From: Cantharellus purpuraceus
Lineage: Eukaryota; Basidiomycota; Agaricomycetes; Cantharellales; Hydnaceae
NCBI GenBank assembly: GCA_025174535.1
Contig: JALBUN010000048.1
Span: 186,001-250,000 of the forward strand
DNA length: 64,000 nt
Direction: 5' to 3'
Part shown: positions 37,541 through 48,554 of the stretch, piece after piece
Layout: the number at the start of each line of letters is the position of its first letter
Numbering within the stretch: position 1 is the stretch's first letter
The notes under the pieces: model-generated
What the model was told of the DNA's origin: nothing
Databases searched by the model: none
The model's input: only the letters and a program-made list of their open reading frames with translations
Program-made: the position numbers and the translations under genes

Positions 37541-37627
37541 ACGCAGAGGAAAATCTTTGACGTTGCACTATGTGAGTGAATCATCAGACGAGCAGCTTAC
37601 ATAATTGCCAAGGATCAAAACACCACA

Positions 37628-38529
37628 TTGAAAACGTTTATGGAACACAATGCAAACCAGTACGTTCATGGTGAGGAAAAGTTTGTTTCCAAAGACGGCG
37701 TGCTCAGCTGTTTCTTGATATTGACAGCCCTTAAATGCCTTCTCATCCGCGATTATCGACGGCCTCATCAAAGCGATATATCTGAAGATCTGGTGGACCA
37801 CAATGATATAGCCGTGGATAACCAAGGCCAAGAGACTCGCTGGAACTCTGATCTGTACAATGAAGATGCTAATATGTACAATTCAGACCATGATAACACC
37901 GACATTGACACCAGTGAATGTAACGCTGATGAACTTTCGGACTCATCAACACCAACCGAACAAGACCTTCTGAGCAACGCAGGTATAGAGGTTGAAGAGG
38001 AACAGCTTGAGCCAGATGAGATCTCCGATGAGGATCTCATACATGTGCTCCAGCAACAATTTGGTGATGAATGGAGAGAGCAGTTGCATGTTCTTCGTGA
38101 GTAATAGGACTATAAGCCTAGTTGTCATGTTTTAAGTGCTAGGTCTTTTCAGGGGACTCTGAGCTGACTGATACAGATCTGGACAACATTAGTGCCTTTG
38201 CATTATGCATGTGAGCGATGCGCAGACGCAAACTACCAGAGACTCTTCATATGTTCGGGTGAGTATATATATAACTTGAACATGTAGACTAACAGCTGTA
38301 ATCTAGTACACTCTCATGGTCGTCAATAACCGCTGTGGACGTGACCAGCCTGCTCGACTACGACAAGTCTTTTACGGCAGGCTTGATTGCATCATCTATA
38401 TATTACTCCCACGTGCACCAAACCTCGACATATCTTCCACAACGCGCTATCTACTGGCTCTGGTTAAGCCATGCTCAACCGGCGGTAAAGACGCAACACG
38501 GGAGCTCACAACATACACGGAGACCATGA
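37628..38529 (+). pseudogene. Acidic protein gene sharing the module's 5' block, broken
   Basis: The first about 45 codons (LKTFMEHNANQYVHGEEKF, then KCLLIRDYRRPHQSD) correspond to the block upstream of both kinase genes. The rest differs: a strongly acidic region (VEEEQLEPDEISDEDLIHVL), then after a 56-nt intron (38,097-38,152) DSELTDTDLDNISAF. An in-frame TGA at 38,212 breaks the frame; reading past it gives RRRKLPETLHMFG. After another intron (donor near 38,257) the frame continues SITAVDVTSLLDYDKSFTAG to a stop near 38,529. The TGA fits a CGA-to-TGA change. The continuity beyond it suggests a once longer protein. Family unknown. Confidence 0.5.
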
Positions 38530-39789
38530 CTCAGGTCGTTGTTGATCTTCGTACAGTAGAGTGAAGCGAGTGGGGGATAGTCGATCGGAGCGGTGATTAT
38601 GCACGTACGGTATTTGTGGATGCGCAGAATGACGAGAAGTAGCATTGAGTCGGTGACAGCGGTGAAATTATAGGTGTGAATCTATGGACTTAAATATTCT
38701 CACTGACAAATATTGTGTTGTTCTAGCATTCTCAAAAGTGGAACTGTTTCACCCAACACTGAAATCTAGTGCTCGCCAGTCCCCAAACTCATCGCATATT
38801 GACTTGTTCACAAACGGGTTTCAGTACTGTATTTAAGTGCAGAATGATACTTGTTTTCAGTTCTATATTACTCGAGAATTTGAGTACTGCTTTTGAAGTG
38901 TAAATATGTACTGCAAAACAGCGTTAGTGCAAATAGTACTGAAACTGAGCGCCTTCTTTTCCTACAGTGCCTGGCCCCTCTGTCAGACAAAGGTGCTATT
39001 GTTGACAACGTTGAATAGACGGCAGTTCGACCTTGGCGTTGCTGGGACGATATCCGCCATAGCGACAGCGGTTTAGCTGAGACAGTGGGACAAAGGATAG
39101 CGGATTTGTCTCAAAGGGCTCCTACTACCAGTCATTTTATAAGTCTATAGCTTTCGTCTATCGAGCTTCTATTCTACTCCTTGATTCGATTGACAGCAAT
39201 GAGGTTCTCACCGTTGTCATACACGAGAGGCTCATAGAGGCCGGTAATTGGAGTCAATTGTTCCAGCGGCCAATGTACCTGGTCTTTTAGGGTCTGTTTC
39301 GTGATCGGAATGTTGAAGTCTGTACATATTTGACTCAGCGTGTGTGCTAAACACGACTGAGGGAGGAGAACATTTGTGATCCTCATAATGTCTCACGGGT
39401 TAGGCAGTTACTTGAAAAGAATTCGTGCCTGCAAATAGATTGATTAAACATATTGATTTCTGGTTTAACCCGAGAGGCACAGAATTCTACTGAGCTTACA
39501 CGAGAGAACCGCCAGCACCCGACCCTAACCATGTCGATTTTGACTGCGCTTCACCTGTCAGATTTCGGAATCTCCGCATTGTATCGTGTCACAAATCATT
39601 TGCAATCGTCTACTACTGGAATGTGGCATGGTTGGACCATTCACCCCGGGTTCAATTAGGATAGTCAAGAAGTCAGTATGTGTATATCAAGAGAGCCACG
39701 TGGCTAAAAGACAAAAGGACAACAGAAACGATTGAATCTAGCGACATCAGACTGCACGGGGGGAGGAGGAGGTTGGAGGATCGTAGTAA
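38530..39789. repeat. Module tail, unit 1, and nuclease 3' flank
   Basis: 38,950-39,330 matches the tails at 42,880-43,260 and 55,890-56,210 (landmarks GGTGCTATTGTTGA, GGCGTTGCTGGGACGATATC, GAGGCTCATAGAGGCCG). 39,530-39,789 matches 43,270-43,590, the 3' flank of the nuclease. 38,530-38,950 has no homologue in the window. No intact gene. Confidence 0.65.
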
Positions 39790-41160
39790 CTACCAATTGG
39801 ACTCCCTCTCATGAGGTGGACACAGAGAGTTCATGATCAATGGTGCAAACGGTTGACCCTGTGCCTCATCAATACTGGCAAAAGACATACCCAGAAGTGC
39901 ATCATGCACGCCAACATCATGAAAGTTGTGGATCTCCGATATTGTCAGTTCCGTTCGAGATGTTCTGGTAAATATGAAAAATTTTCGACCATTTGTGCAT
40001 GCGCCCCACCTAGTCCCAAAAAAATGCAACTCGCCCCATAACTGCCCAAGGCAAGTAAGGAAAAGAAGGCAAAAAAACAGGAGTGAGTGAGTTGAAACAT
40101 CTCTACACAGTGCCCAACAAACCTGTCTAAGTAAGGCAGAAGAGTATGCCCTTGCCGACCAGTCAAACACCCCTGTGTTTGGCTGAGCCGTCTGCATGGA
40201 GAAAATATTGTCAAAATCCATATTTGTATAACACCACCACGATTTCACTTCAATGATCGCTGACTGATGATGCTGTTGTGGAGTTGTATATAAAATAAAG
40301 TCGGGGAACCCAGCGTTATTCCTGCTGCCTGGTGTACGATGAGCTTTTGGGCAACTCCGACCCCATTGGGGATAGAAAGGAATATCAGGAGCTAAACGTG
40401 CAGGATTGCAACTAGAGTAGCGATTCTGTAGACAAATCTCAGTCTGTGGCATCATCTGCACAGAGCGTTGTATGCTGACCTCTAAAAGCATGTTCAGTGG
40501 TTCAAGGATCTGTGCATGAACTTCGTCTTGAATAGAGGGCTCAGAAGTCATTGCTGTGGGAATTCTTTGAGCGTGATAATTAAACCATCCAAATAGTCTA
40601 TCAACAGCATCCGCTTGTTGGCGTGCATCAGGAAGTCTCATTGTAAAACTCGAGCGAGTATGGATGCCTTCTGGAATCTGAGTGTTGGGGGGCAATGGGA
40701 TACCTCCTTGAGGTATTGCTGTTGCTACACCAGCACCAGTTGGGTAACAGTATAGCCGAAGCTTGCCCCAGAGGGTCCTGCAGCGTCGCACAACATGCAA
40801 GCGATCGTCGACAGGCATGTTGAGAACTTGGGCGGCGGTCGCAGTGCGACTCATCGCTGTCCTAATGGCTGCCTCTTTTAATTGCTTGCATACCAAATAG
40901 ATGGGCAGGGGGGTTATAGATGGAATTGGGAATTCATGCCAATCAAATTCATGGAGAGGAGCTTCATCTGGATCAAGAGCGTCGGGATGACCTTGGACAA
41001 TGGTATGCGGAAAGTAAATAAGGGGTTTGCCTCCTATTGTAGGGGGTTCGTAGGGAGGAGGCATGAGGCGCAAAGGATTATTATGCCAGCCCGCATTGCG
41101 TGTTGTATAGATAAGCCCCCTTGTCACACCAAAGACCCTAGAGAATGCCTGTGGCACCAT
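39790..41160 (-). CDS. PD-(D/E)XK nuclease-like protein of the kinase/nuclease module
   Basis: A 456-codon minus-strand frame. Counted from the first Met, the C-terminal half has P286-D287 (GFPDFILY), then E304-x-K306 (AIIEVKSWW): a literal PD-x16-ExK core of the restriction-endonuclease-like fold. Q346 and LWGELHFFGTRWGACTNGRK follow, as in the family's last helix and strand. An 81-nt GT-AG intron (40,122-40,042) is in frame without stops; removing it joins LLRQ to LWGEL and gives 429 residues. Met at 41,064 (MPPPYEPPTIGG) is the better start because conservation with the copy at 53.5-54.0 kb begins there. The N-terminal half has no recognised domain. It is divergent from the kinase gene. 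DNA cleavage is inferred from the motif only. Confidence 0.72.
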   Translation of the reverse strand: MVPQAFSRVFGVTRGLIYTTRNAGWHNNPLRLMPPPYEPPTIGGKPLIYFPHTIVQGHPDALDPDEAPLHEFDWHEFPIPSITPLPIYLVCKQLKEAAIRTAMSRTATAAQVLNMPVDDRLHVVRRCRTLWGKLRLYCYPTGAGVATAIPQGGIPLPPNTQIPEGIHTRSSFTMRLPDARQQADAVDRLFGWFNYHAQRIPTAMTSEPSIQDEVHAQILEPLNMLLEVSIQRSVQMMPQTEICLQNRYSSCNPARLAPDIPFYPQWGRSCPKAHRTPGSRNNAGFPDFILYTTPQQHHQSAIIEVKSWWCYTNMDFDNIFSMQTAQPNTGVFDWSARAYSSALLRQVCWALCRDVSTHSLLFFCLLFLTCLGQLWGELHFFGTRWGACTNGRKFFIFTRTSRTELTISEIHNFHDVGVHDALLGMSFASIDEAQGQPFAPLIMNSLCPPHERESNW

Positions 41161-41164
41161 TCAT

Positions 41165-41332
41165 CGATCGATGCATCAGCTTTCCAGTACAAGCGCTTAC
41201 ATAAGCGGTAAAGGGTCAAAACAACACCACATTGAAACCGATTCTGGGATACAACACAAGTCAGTATGTTGACGGTGAGGAGAAGTTCATTCCAAAAGAC
41301 ATGTGTAATAAGCTGTTTCTTCATCTTTACAG
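41165..41332. promoter_or_regulatory. Shared intergenic block between nuclease and kinase genes
   Basis: The block between the divergent genes recurs before the acidic pseudogene (37,585-37,731) and the second kinase (54,150-54,290). It includes the conserved GCTTACATAA start and ends in an intron acceptor (CAG at 41,330-41,332). In the plus strand all three copies still show a decayed frame, LKx3LxYNxxQYV then GE, so the block was once coding as well as probably promoter. Confidence 0.5.
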
Positions 41333-42398
41333 CCGTTAAATGCCTTCTCATCCGTAATTATCAATGGCCTCATCAAAATCAATGATGCTCAAGTCCCATT
41401 GACATGCTTGAAAAGCAAAGCAAAGCCTGCGAAGCCAGTCATGCCTACTGTAGAGGAAAATAAGAGAATCGGTGGTCCAGCCCCTCGCCCCCCTTCCAAA
41501 CTCCCTCCTCAAGGCGACCTCTGTCTCCATCTCTCCATAGAGGCAGAACGACTTGGCTATGGCAGAGTGGGATCGGTCTATCCCGTCAAACTCCACCCTT
41601 CTAGTCAATACTTCCTACCATCACTCGTCATCAAAGTCGCTGCTCGCCGCCGCTCTCCAAATCTAGCGCGTGAAGCCTGGTTCTATGAAGAGATGGAACA
41701 CATCCAAGGAGTAGCCATCCCACAGTGCTATGGATTGTTCACAGCCGAGATAGATGCAAATAGCGAGGTGTTGGATTGGGCAGAAATTGACGCAGATTAT
41801 GACCCTGAAAAGGGAGACACGCCTCTAGAGGAGGAGGATGACGAAGATGAAAATGGTAAAAATATTGTGTTTCTCGTCGCGGTATTGGAATCACCTCGTG
41901 TCTATCATGAGAGCTCGATGTTGATTTAACATCTTCTTGTAGACACAAGGGAGGTTTCTGATGTCTCGCTCCCTGCTTCAAACGGTAAGAAGAGCACGCT
42001 CGTCTCGCTGTTAGTTCTGGAGAGACTTGGAGGTATGATGCCCAGGTATGTTTCACTGATCTCAATCGCGTACGTCCGTTTCCAGTTCGTTTCTCGTATC
42101 TGCAGTCCAGCCTATGTTTTTCAGGCCGGATCTGCGGGAAATATACAGCGACATCGGACGATTTAGTATTGAGCATATAGACGTTCGATGGAGAAATATC
42201 CTGGAGGCGCACTCCACTCATGATGGTCCTGTCTGTCCGTTTCACGGCCACAAACATCAGTGGCGGGTGATTGACTTTGATCATTCGAGAAAGTCAGGCT
42301 TTAAGCACGCTTTCATTGAGGTTGTTCATAATTCTTACATTGAAAGACTTCTTGATGGCTTGCCTCAAGGGTGGGTTCTTGAACCTTGGGCGGAATAG
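41333..42398 (+). CDS. Protein-kinase-fold protein, module unit 2
   Basis: Exons 41,333-41,855; 41,943-42,045; 42,125-42,398 give about 299 residues; introns are 87 and 79 nt. Kinase landmarks in order: glycine loop LGYGRVGSVYPV, VAIK-like lysine LVIKVA, helix C glutamate EAWFYEEM, hinge LLVLERLGG, catalytic loop EHIDVRWRNIL (HxD-x4-N), and VIDFDHS in place of DFG. All catalytic positions are present, so the fold could be active; the short DFD-H end resembles aminoglycoside-phosphotransferase-like kinases as much as Ser/Thr kinases. An acidic insert (LEEEDDEDENG) sits before the hinge. The start is unclear: a tiny first exon ATGTTGACG (41,264-41,272) would join in frame through a 60-nt intron. 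Its head-to-head partner is the nuclease gene. Confidence 0.7.
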
Positions 42399-43270
42399 GT
42401 ATATATCACTTTGCTTTTCGTACGGATACGGTACCGGAATTTGAGAACATTTGTCTTGTCCGTTGTTGGAATCCACAACATACTGCAGCGTATTTCCAAT
42501 TAAATAGATATCCATACCTTCTGGATGCTCTGCCTTTTTGTACACTCGTATCAGGGGGTATGTGCGACTCCTCTACCCGCATGGGTTCGTATGCACGTTT
42601 CGATAGGATGGATCTAACCTAGGCCTTACTTCACCAAGATGTAGTATGCACATGCTCACGACCCATTCCCTTCTCGGTACGTTATCCCCCTACCTCTCAC
42701 ACGAACATCATATTTGAATGTCCAGTGCACCCACAATTCCGTGAGGCTTTAGAGCTTTGTTCTGGAATCGCTGCTTGAGGTGTGTGCTAGTGGGATAATA
42801 GGAATCAGATGGACCGGGTGCGAAAGGGTTTGGAGGAAGAATGGGGTGGTCGATCCATCTTAGGTGTCAACGTTGATACCCGCATATGGCCCCTATGTCA
42901 GACGAAGGTGCTATTGTTGAATAGACGGCAGTTCGATCTTGGCGTTGCTGGGACGATATCCGTCATAGCGACAATAGTGACTGACTGTGATCTAGCTGAG
43001 ACAATGGGACAAAGGATAGAAGAGGATTTATCTTTCTCAAAGGACTCTCACTGCCAGTCATTTTGCAAGTCTATAACTTTCATCTAAGGAGCTTCTATTC
43101 TACTCCTTAATTCGATTGACAGCAATGGGGGGGGGAATTACTCGCCGTTGTCATTAAAAAGAGGCTCATAGGGGCCGACAATTGGAGTCAATTGTTCCAG
43201 CGGCCAATGTACCTGGTTTTTTAGGGTCTGTTTCGTGATCGGAATTACATTGCTCAGACTTCCAGCTTCC
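42399..43270. repeat. Module tail, unit 2
   Basis: Matches 55,363-56,210 downstream of the second kinase and, in part, 38,950-39,330. It has a 92-codon frame (42,809-43,087, MDRVRKGLEEEWGGR) that is partly open in the 55-kb copy as well. Frame conservation is weak, so I treat it as 3' sequence rather than a gene. Confidence 0.6.
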
Positions 43271-43760
43271 AGTGTCACCTGTCAGATTTCGGAATCTCCG
43301 CATTCCCTGATGCATCATGTCACAAATCATTTGCAATCGTCTACTAGTGGTTTTTTTAAATTTAATTTACTTAAAAATACTGGAATGTGACATGGTTGAA
43401 CAATTCACTCCGGTTTCGATCATACTTTGTAATTCGCAGGATTAGTCAAGTCGGTATGTGTCAATCAAGAAACCACTCAGAGCCACGTGTCTAAGAGACA
43501 AGATGGCACTGGAAACGACTGAATATAGCGACATCAGACTGCACGAGGGGAAGAGGATGCTAGAGGATCCCAGTGACTAACAATTGGACGCCCTTATGAG
43601 ATGAACAGAGAGAATTTAAGATAAATGTGAAAATGCTTTACCACATGCCTCCCAAGCCCCTTCATCACCCTAAGGACAAAAGAATTGTTGGAGTATCGAG
43701 GCTGACGAACACGGAAGCATAGTTGAGGTACCACAGAGTTCAACAGCTGCAAATACACAT
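43271..43760. repeat. Module unit 3 remnant with deleted nuclease
   Basis: Starts like the flank of unit 2 (CACCTGTCAGATTTCGGAATCTCCGCATT, as at 39,550), runs to the 3' end of the nuclease (AACAATTGGACGCCC near 43,580), then joins sequence from upstream of the nuclease start (CATCACCCTAAGGAC, compare 54,090). The nuclease body is missing. About 30 bp of AT-rich sequence (TTTAAATTTAATTTACTT) is inserted near 43,350. Confidence 0.6.
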
Positions 43761-44073
43761 GCATAGCGGTCAAGTATGGCGATACTTATTTATTTTGCCC
43801 ACCTGACTCAGTAGTATATAAGTTCTGTAAAAGTAATCACATGGCTATGGAGATACTCAGTGTCTGGTAAGAACACTGTGGAATAATATTGGATAGTACC
43901 TATGGAGATACTGCACTACTGTAAGTGAATGCAAAATGAATCAAGAACGGATGCTCACCTCAGTGTCTGGTAAGAACGCTGAGGTGTTACATGAGTTGGT
44001 CATGCCTGTATAGCTGGTGTGAGTCATGTGCATTTTAGCTTGCTAGCGCCGTTGCCTCAACAAGTTCAATATC
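43761..44073. other. Short flank before the retroelement nest
   Basis: No gene. CAGTGTCTGGTAAGAAC and CTATGGAGATACT each occur twice, an interleaved small repeat of unknown origin. Confidence 0.4.
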
Positions 44074-44959
44074 TGTTTTGGAACCTGCAAAATTATGGTG
44101 TTAGGGCAAACTCTAAATCACCACAATTCCATGAATGAACAGCTGAGAAGAATATCAAACCCTGCTGCAGCACAACTCCAGAAACAATTTAACATTTGTA
44201 CTTTGGTTACAATCCTTTGTATTGGTCAATGCAGACTATATGCAGAAAAGTAATACATTTCTTAGCAGCAAGAAATGAATAAGACTTCCAGAGTCTAGAG
44301 TTCACGGACGCTTAGGGGTCCAAAAAGAGGGGAATGTACTTAGAGGCTAAAGGAAGTAGGTGGATGAATCCAACTGTCCAACCAGTGGCACTCTGAAGCA
44401 GGTAACAGCAATGTGTGAAGTAGTCTAGCAACTGCTTCACATGGGTTCAAGCTTCTAATGCTCTGCAAAGGCAGTACACACTAGTAACTTAAACAAAGAG
44501 CACTAATGGCAGGACTATTGACAGACAATCTCACCCTGTAGATTTGTAGTCATGTGAGGCAGATACTACACTCACGCCCAAAGCAGGAATATCACTACTT
44601 CAAGTGCAAATAAGTACAGTTACACAACTGTAAAAGATCCTTGAACTGGTAATCAACAGTTACTGAGATAGAGGATGACACTGTATGTCACTCTAGTCAC
44701 ACTGGTGTGCAGAAGATGGGTAGAATAGGTTGAATATGTTACTATTTCAGAGGCAGAATGGCCTCCTTATATATTGTATTTACAGGAGCTGACTAATGCT
44801 TCTGGAATATTCTACCTATTAATAGATGGAAACTACTGGAAGGTTGTGGAAGGTGGAAGAAAGGGGTAGAATATTCCAAGCCAATCACAGGATCTGATCA
44901 CAGCACTAACACTGATCAGGAGCTGAATAATGGTTCTGGAATGTTCTATCTAATAATAG
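44074..44959 (-). mobile_element. LTR-II copy, truncated
   Basis: Begins TGTTTTGGAACC (the complement of the family end) and matches 48,799-49,684 of the complete reverse copy, but it has the 134-bp segment that copy lost. It stops at LTR-I (44,960) and does not resume on the other side. Confidence 0.85.
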
Positions 44960-45486
44960 TGTTATGACTATATTCATTAACGCCCAGATCCCCATCCAAT
45001 CCACTCAGATCCCTGCGCATATGAAATCTATACTCCATTTGGAAACTGCCACGTCTCCATTTACCTGTCTGATTGTCACCGCTGATTCTGCCCATCTGTC
45101 TCTGGTTCTGATTGATGCATCAGCATCACCATAGGAACCCAGACATCTGTCCCTGTTGGACTTGGACATACTCATGTAAGGCCGTTGGCCTTGGAGACCC
45201 ATCACCGGAGTAATTATTATTAGATTTCAAATATGTATTTAAGCTGTCTGACTGGGGACTTCATTCCCCAGTTTGAATATTGAATCATGCCTAGTTCCTA
45301 AGTCCGTTCCTAATTCTCTAAGTCGTACTCCGTCTCCAAAATCTCGGACACCGGTATTAGTGAGGGCGCGGCACATAAGCTGAAGCCAAGTCTGTTCTGA
45401 CCCCCACAACATACCCAACTCCTTCTCTGACTCTGACCAAGACTCTGACCAAACCTCTGACCCTCAATTGGACCTAGTGCATAACA
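44960..45486 (+). mobile_element. LTR-I, 527 bp
   Basis: Perfect 7-bp terminal inverted repeats (TGTTATG and CATAACA). Flanks differ (AATAG left, GTATA right), so this is not a simple solo LTR. It is either the 5' LTR of the gypsy relic that starts right after it or the product of recombination between two LTRs. No classical TGG primer-binding site follows. Confidence 0.85.
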
Positions 45487-47152
45487 GTATATTCGAACTG
45501 CCATACTCAATCCTACCCATGCCACAATCCACCGCCAATGCGCATGAACCATTGAGGTGCCCGCTCCCAGCATCGACACCATCCCCAAGGTCATCGAAGA
45601 ACCAACGGACCACATAGAGGCCGTCAATGAAGAAGATGACACCCTGCCCTCTCCAAATCTGGTGCAAGCCATCTCCCTGCTTGCCAGCAGCATCCGTAAC
45701 CCACAAGCCCCTAAGTCCCGGACCAAGGTCTGAGAACCCGACCCATTCGATGGCTCCGATCCATGAAAGCTCCAGCCGTTCTTGGTGCAATGCCAGTTGA
45801 ATTTCCGCAACTGCCCCGACGCATTCACATCTGATCAGGTGAAGGTCACCTTTGCCATGTCCTATCTCAAGGGCACCGCACTGGACTACTTTGAGCCAGC
45901 GCTCATGGACAATTCCAATGAGCCGATATGGTCAGATGACTACTCTGACTTCATCTCCGAACTTCAGACCAATTTTGGTCCTTACAACCCTGAGGCTGAT
46001 GCTGAGAATGAACTTGATTGACTTTGGATGAAGGAAAATCACAAAATCGCAAAATACATTGTGAGTTTCCAGCAGCTAGCCCCAAAAGTCCAATGGGGCG
46101 ACGCCGCACTCTGACGCTAATTTTACATTGGACTCCCATCCCACATCAAGGATGAGATATCACGCATTGGTAAGCCAGATGCTTTGGTTAACCTTTGCAA
46201 GCTCGCCCAATCCATCGATGCCCGTCATTGGGAACATCAATCTGAGGTCTCCTGCAAAAATTCAGCTAACAACAAATCGGACAAATCATTGGACAAGACC
46301 CCAAAGTCCAACAAGGGGTCCGATAAGAGGACCACCACCAACTCAGGCCAGAAGTCAAACACTGGTAACACTGCTGCTTCCGGTTCTGGTGTTATGACTA
46401 TATTCATTAACATCCAGATCCCCATCCAATCCACTCAGATCCCCATGCATATGAAATCTATACTCCATTTGGAAACTGCCACGTCTCCATCTACCTGTCT
46501 GATTGTCACTGCTGATTCCACCCATCTGTCTCTGGTTCTGATTGATGCATCAGCATCACCATAGGAACCTGGACATCCATCCCCATCAGACTCAGACATA
46601 CTCATGTAAGGCCATTGGCCTCAGAGACCCATCACCGGAGTAATTATTATTAGATTTCAAAATATGTATTTAAGTTGCCTGACTGGGGACTTCATTCCCC
46701 AGTTTGAATATCGAATCACACCTAGTTCCTAAGTCTGATCCTAACTCTCTAAGTCAAACTCCATCTCTGAAATCTCAGACACCGGTATTAGTGGGGGTGC
46801 AGCATATAAGCTGAAGCCAAGTCCGTTCCGACCCCCACGACGTACTCCAACTCTGACCCAACCTCCGACCCAATCTCCGACCCCCAATCGGACCTAGTGC
46901 ATAACATCCGGTCAGAACAACTCTGGCACCAGCAATAACTCCGGAGCTCGCAAGAATACTCCGGACCTCTCCACCAAGCTGGGGAAGGACAGAAAACTTA
47001 CGCAGCAGGAATGCCAGTGCCGCATGGACAACAACCTCTGTCTGTTCTGCAGAAAGCCTGGCCACCAAGCCAAGGATTGCAACAAGGCAACCTCATCTGC
47101 AGCAAAGGCAAAGGGCTGTGCCGCCAATGCCACGATGGACCCAAAAAAATAG
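45487..47152 (+). pseudogene. Ty3/gypsy gag relic
   Basis: The capsid region includes LQPFLVQCQLNFRNCPDAF and VTFAMSYLKGTALDYFEPAL. A C-terminal zinc knuckle CLFCRKPGHQAKDC (CX2CX4HX4C) lies near 47,037. The frame has stops at 45,731, 45,764, 46,019, 46,112 and 46,118, all explainable by C-to-T or G-to-A transitions. A solo LTR-I interrupts it (46,390-46,906). Gag ends at a TAG (47,150-47,152) overlapping a frameshift signal. Not functional. Confidence 0.85.
46390..46906 (+). mobile_element. Solo LTR-I inside gag
   Basis: 517 bp with TGTTATG and CATAACA ends, flanked by TCTGG and TCCGG (4 of 5 bases match), a slightly decayed target duplication. The gag frame continues across once LTR and one duplication are set aside, so gag was intact here when it landed. 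Confidence 0.92.
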
Positions 47153-47190
47153 TAAGCAGTCCTATAGCCTCCATATGGGCTGAGGGCTGC
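47143..47190 (+). promoter_or_regulatory. Programmed -1 frameshift signal, gag-pol
   Basis: In the gag frame CCA-AAA-AAA-TAG, positions 47,143-47,149 form the slippery heptamer A-AAA-AAA directly before the gag stop. A 6-nt spacer (47,150-47,155) leads to a 12-bp hairpin: 47,156-47,163 pairs with 47,83-90 (47,183-47,190, one G-T pair), then after a 2x1 internal loop 47,166-47,169 pairs with 47,178-47,181, closing an 8-nt loop. The protease frame downstream is exactly -1 relative to gag. Confidence 0.75.
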
Positions 47191-48554
47191 ATTGGTACTC
47201 CCCATACAACAAACAAGGTCCGCCTGAACACATCCACTCTTTCCCACTCCAACTCCCTTACCCTCCTCATCTACTCTGACTCCATTCCCAATACTGCTAT
47301 CCAAGCATTAATTGACTCCAGTTCTACTCACTGTTTCCTCAATTCCTCTTTTTCCGATTTACATAAACTCCATACATACACCATAACTCCAATATCGCTC
47401 CAATTATTTGATGGCACTACTAATGCTGTTATTTCATGAGCTATAGATCTCTATCCGTTTTTCTGTCAGAGAAATCCAGAACCTTACATTCTATGTCACT
47501 CTGCTTGACTCCAGCTGTTCTGTGGTTCTCAGACATAATTGGCTCACCCGCTACAATCCATTGATTGACTGGGCATTGGGCCATATCACATTCCATTCTC
47601 CAGTACAGGCTGTGTCATTCCTGATGTCACCAGCAACTTTAGGTGCGAAACTATCTTCTGCCTCCACTGACTCCGCTCCGATAGATACTCCATCTACCCC
47701 TCCGTTTATATCAATGGTGGACGCTATGGTCTTCACCAGACTAAGCAAACTGGATGGTTCTCACACATTCCAGGTCCACCTCTCTGATCCAATATTCCTC
47801 GCCCCTCGTTCCACCTGATCAACTCCACTGGACCTATCTATGGTTCCTAAGGAGTATCATGAGTTCACTGACATGTTCAGCATGTCTAAAGCTAACTCCC
47901 TAGCAGAACACCAACCATACGATCTCAAGATTGAACTGGATGACAACTCCACCCCTCTGCTTGGCCCTATCTACTCACTATCCCAAAAAGAGCTACTGGC
48001 TCTCCAAACATTCATAGATGAGAACTTGGCCATGGGCTTCATCTGCCCATCCCTATCACCCCACAGTGCTCTGGTCCTATTTGTCTGCAAAAAGGATGGA
48101 TCACTCCATCTATGCATCAACTTCCATGGACTCAACAAGATCACCAAGAAAGACCGATACCCAATTCCCCGCACTGTGGACCTACTCAAGAGTCCTCGAA
48201 AGGCTAAGATCTATTCCAAAATAGATCTTTGACATGCCTACCATCTAGTCTGCATCCAAGAAGGTGACAAATGGAAAACAACTTTCTGCACACAATATGG
48301 ATCTTTCGAGTGGTGCATCATGCCCTTCGGACTAACCAATGCTCTGGCCACCTTCCAGAGGTTCATGAATGATACCTTCGCCGACCTCCTCGATGTGACT
48401 GTCCTCATTTACTTAGACGACATTTTGGTATATTCAGACAATGAAAAAGAACATCAGACACATGTCCAAGAGGTACTCCGACATCTCCAAAAACATGGCC
48501 TCTTTGCCCATGCTGACAAATGCAAATTCCACCCCGACTCAGTCAAATACCTAG
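47144..48554 (+). pseudogene. Ty3/gypsy pol relic: protease and part of reverse transcriptase
   Basis: Protease: ALIDSSSTHCFL, where the usual D-S/T-G has Ser for Gly, a G-to-A change. Next is the VLRHNWLTRYNPLIDW segment before the reverse transcriptase. Reverse transcriptase: EHQPYDLKIEL, CKKDGSLHLCINFHGLN, MPFGLTNALATFQRFMN, and the catalytic YLDD at about 48,412. Stops lie at 47,437, 47,816 and 48,230, and a one-base frameshift near 47,450. The gene is cut at CKFHPDSVKYL by the LTR-II element at 48,555; RNase H and integrase are absent from the window. Confidence 0.88.

Noticed and set aside
41348..41608. Minus-strand frame antisense to the kinase, also present at 54,306-54,554
   Set aside because: It is the complement of conserved kinase codons and so is conserved by default.
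42809..43087. 92-codon frame in the module tail as a third module gene
   Set aside because: The paralogous region is open only in part and substitutions do not favour silent sites by eye; kept as tail sequence.
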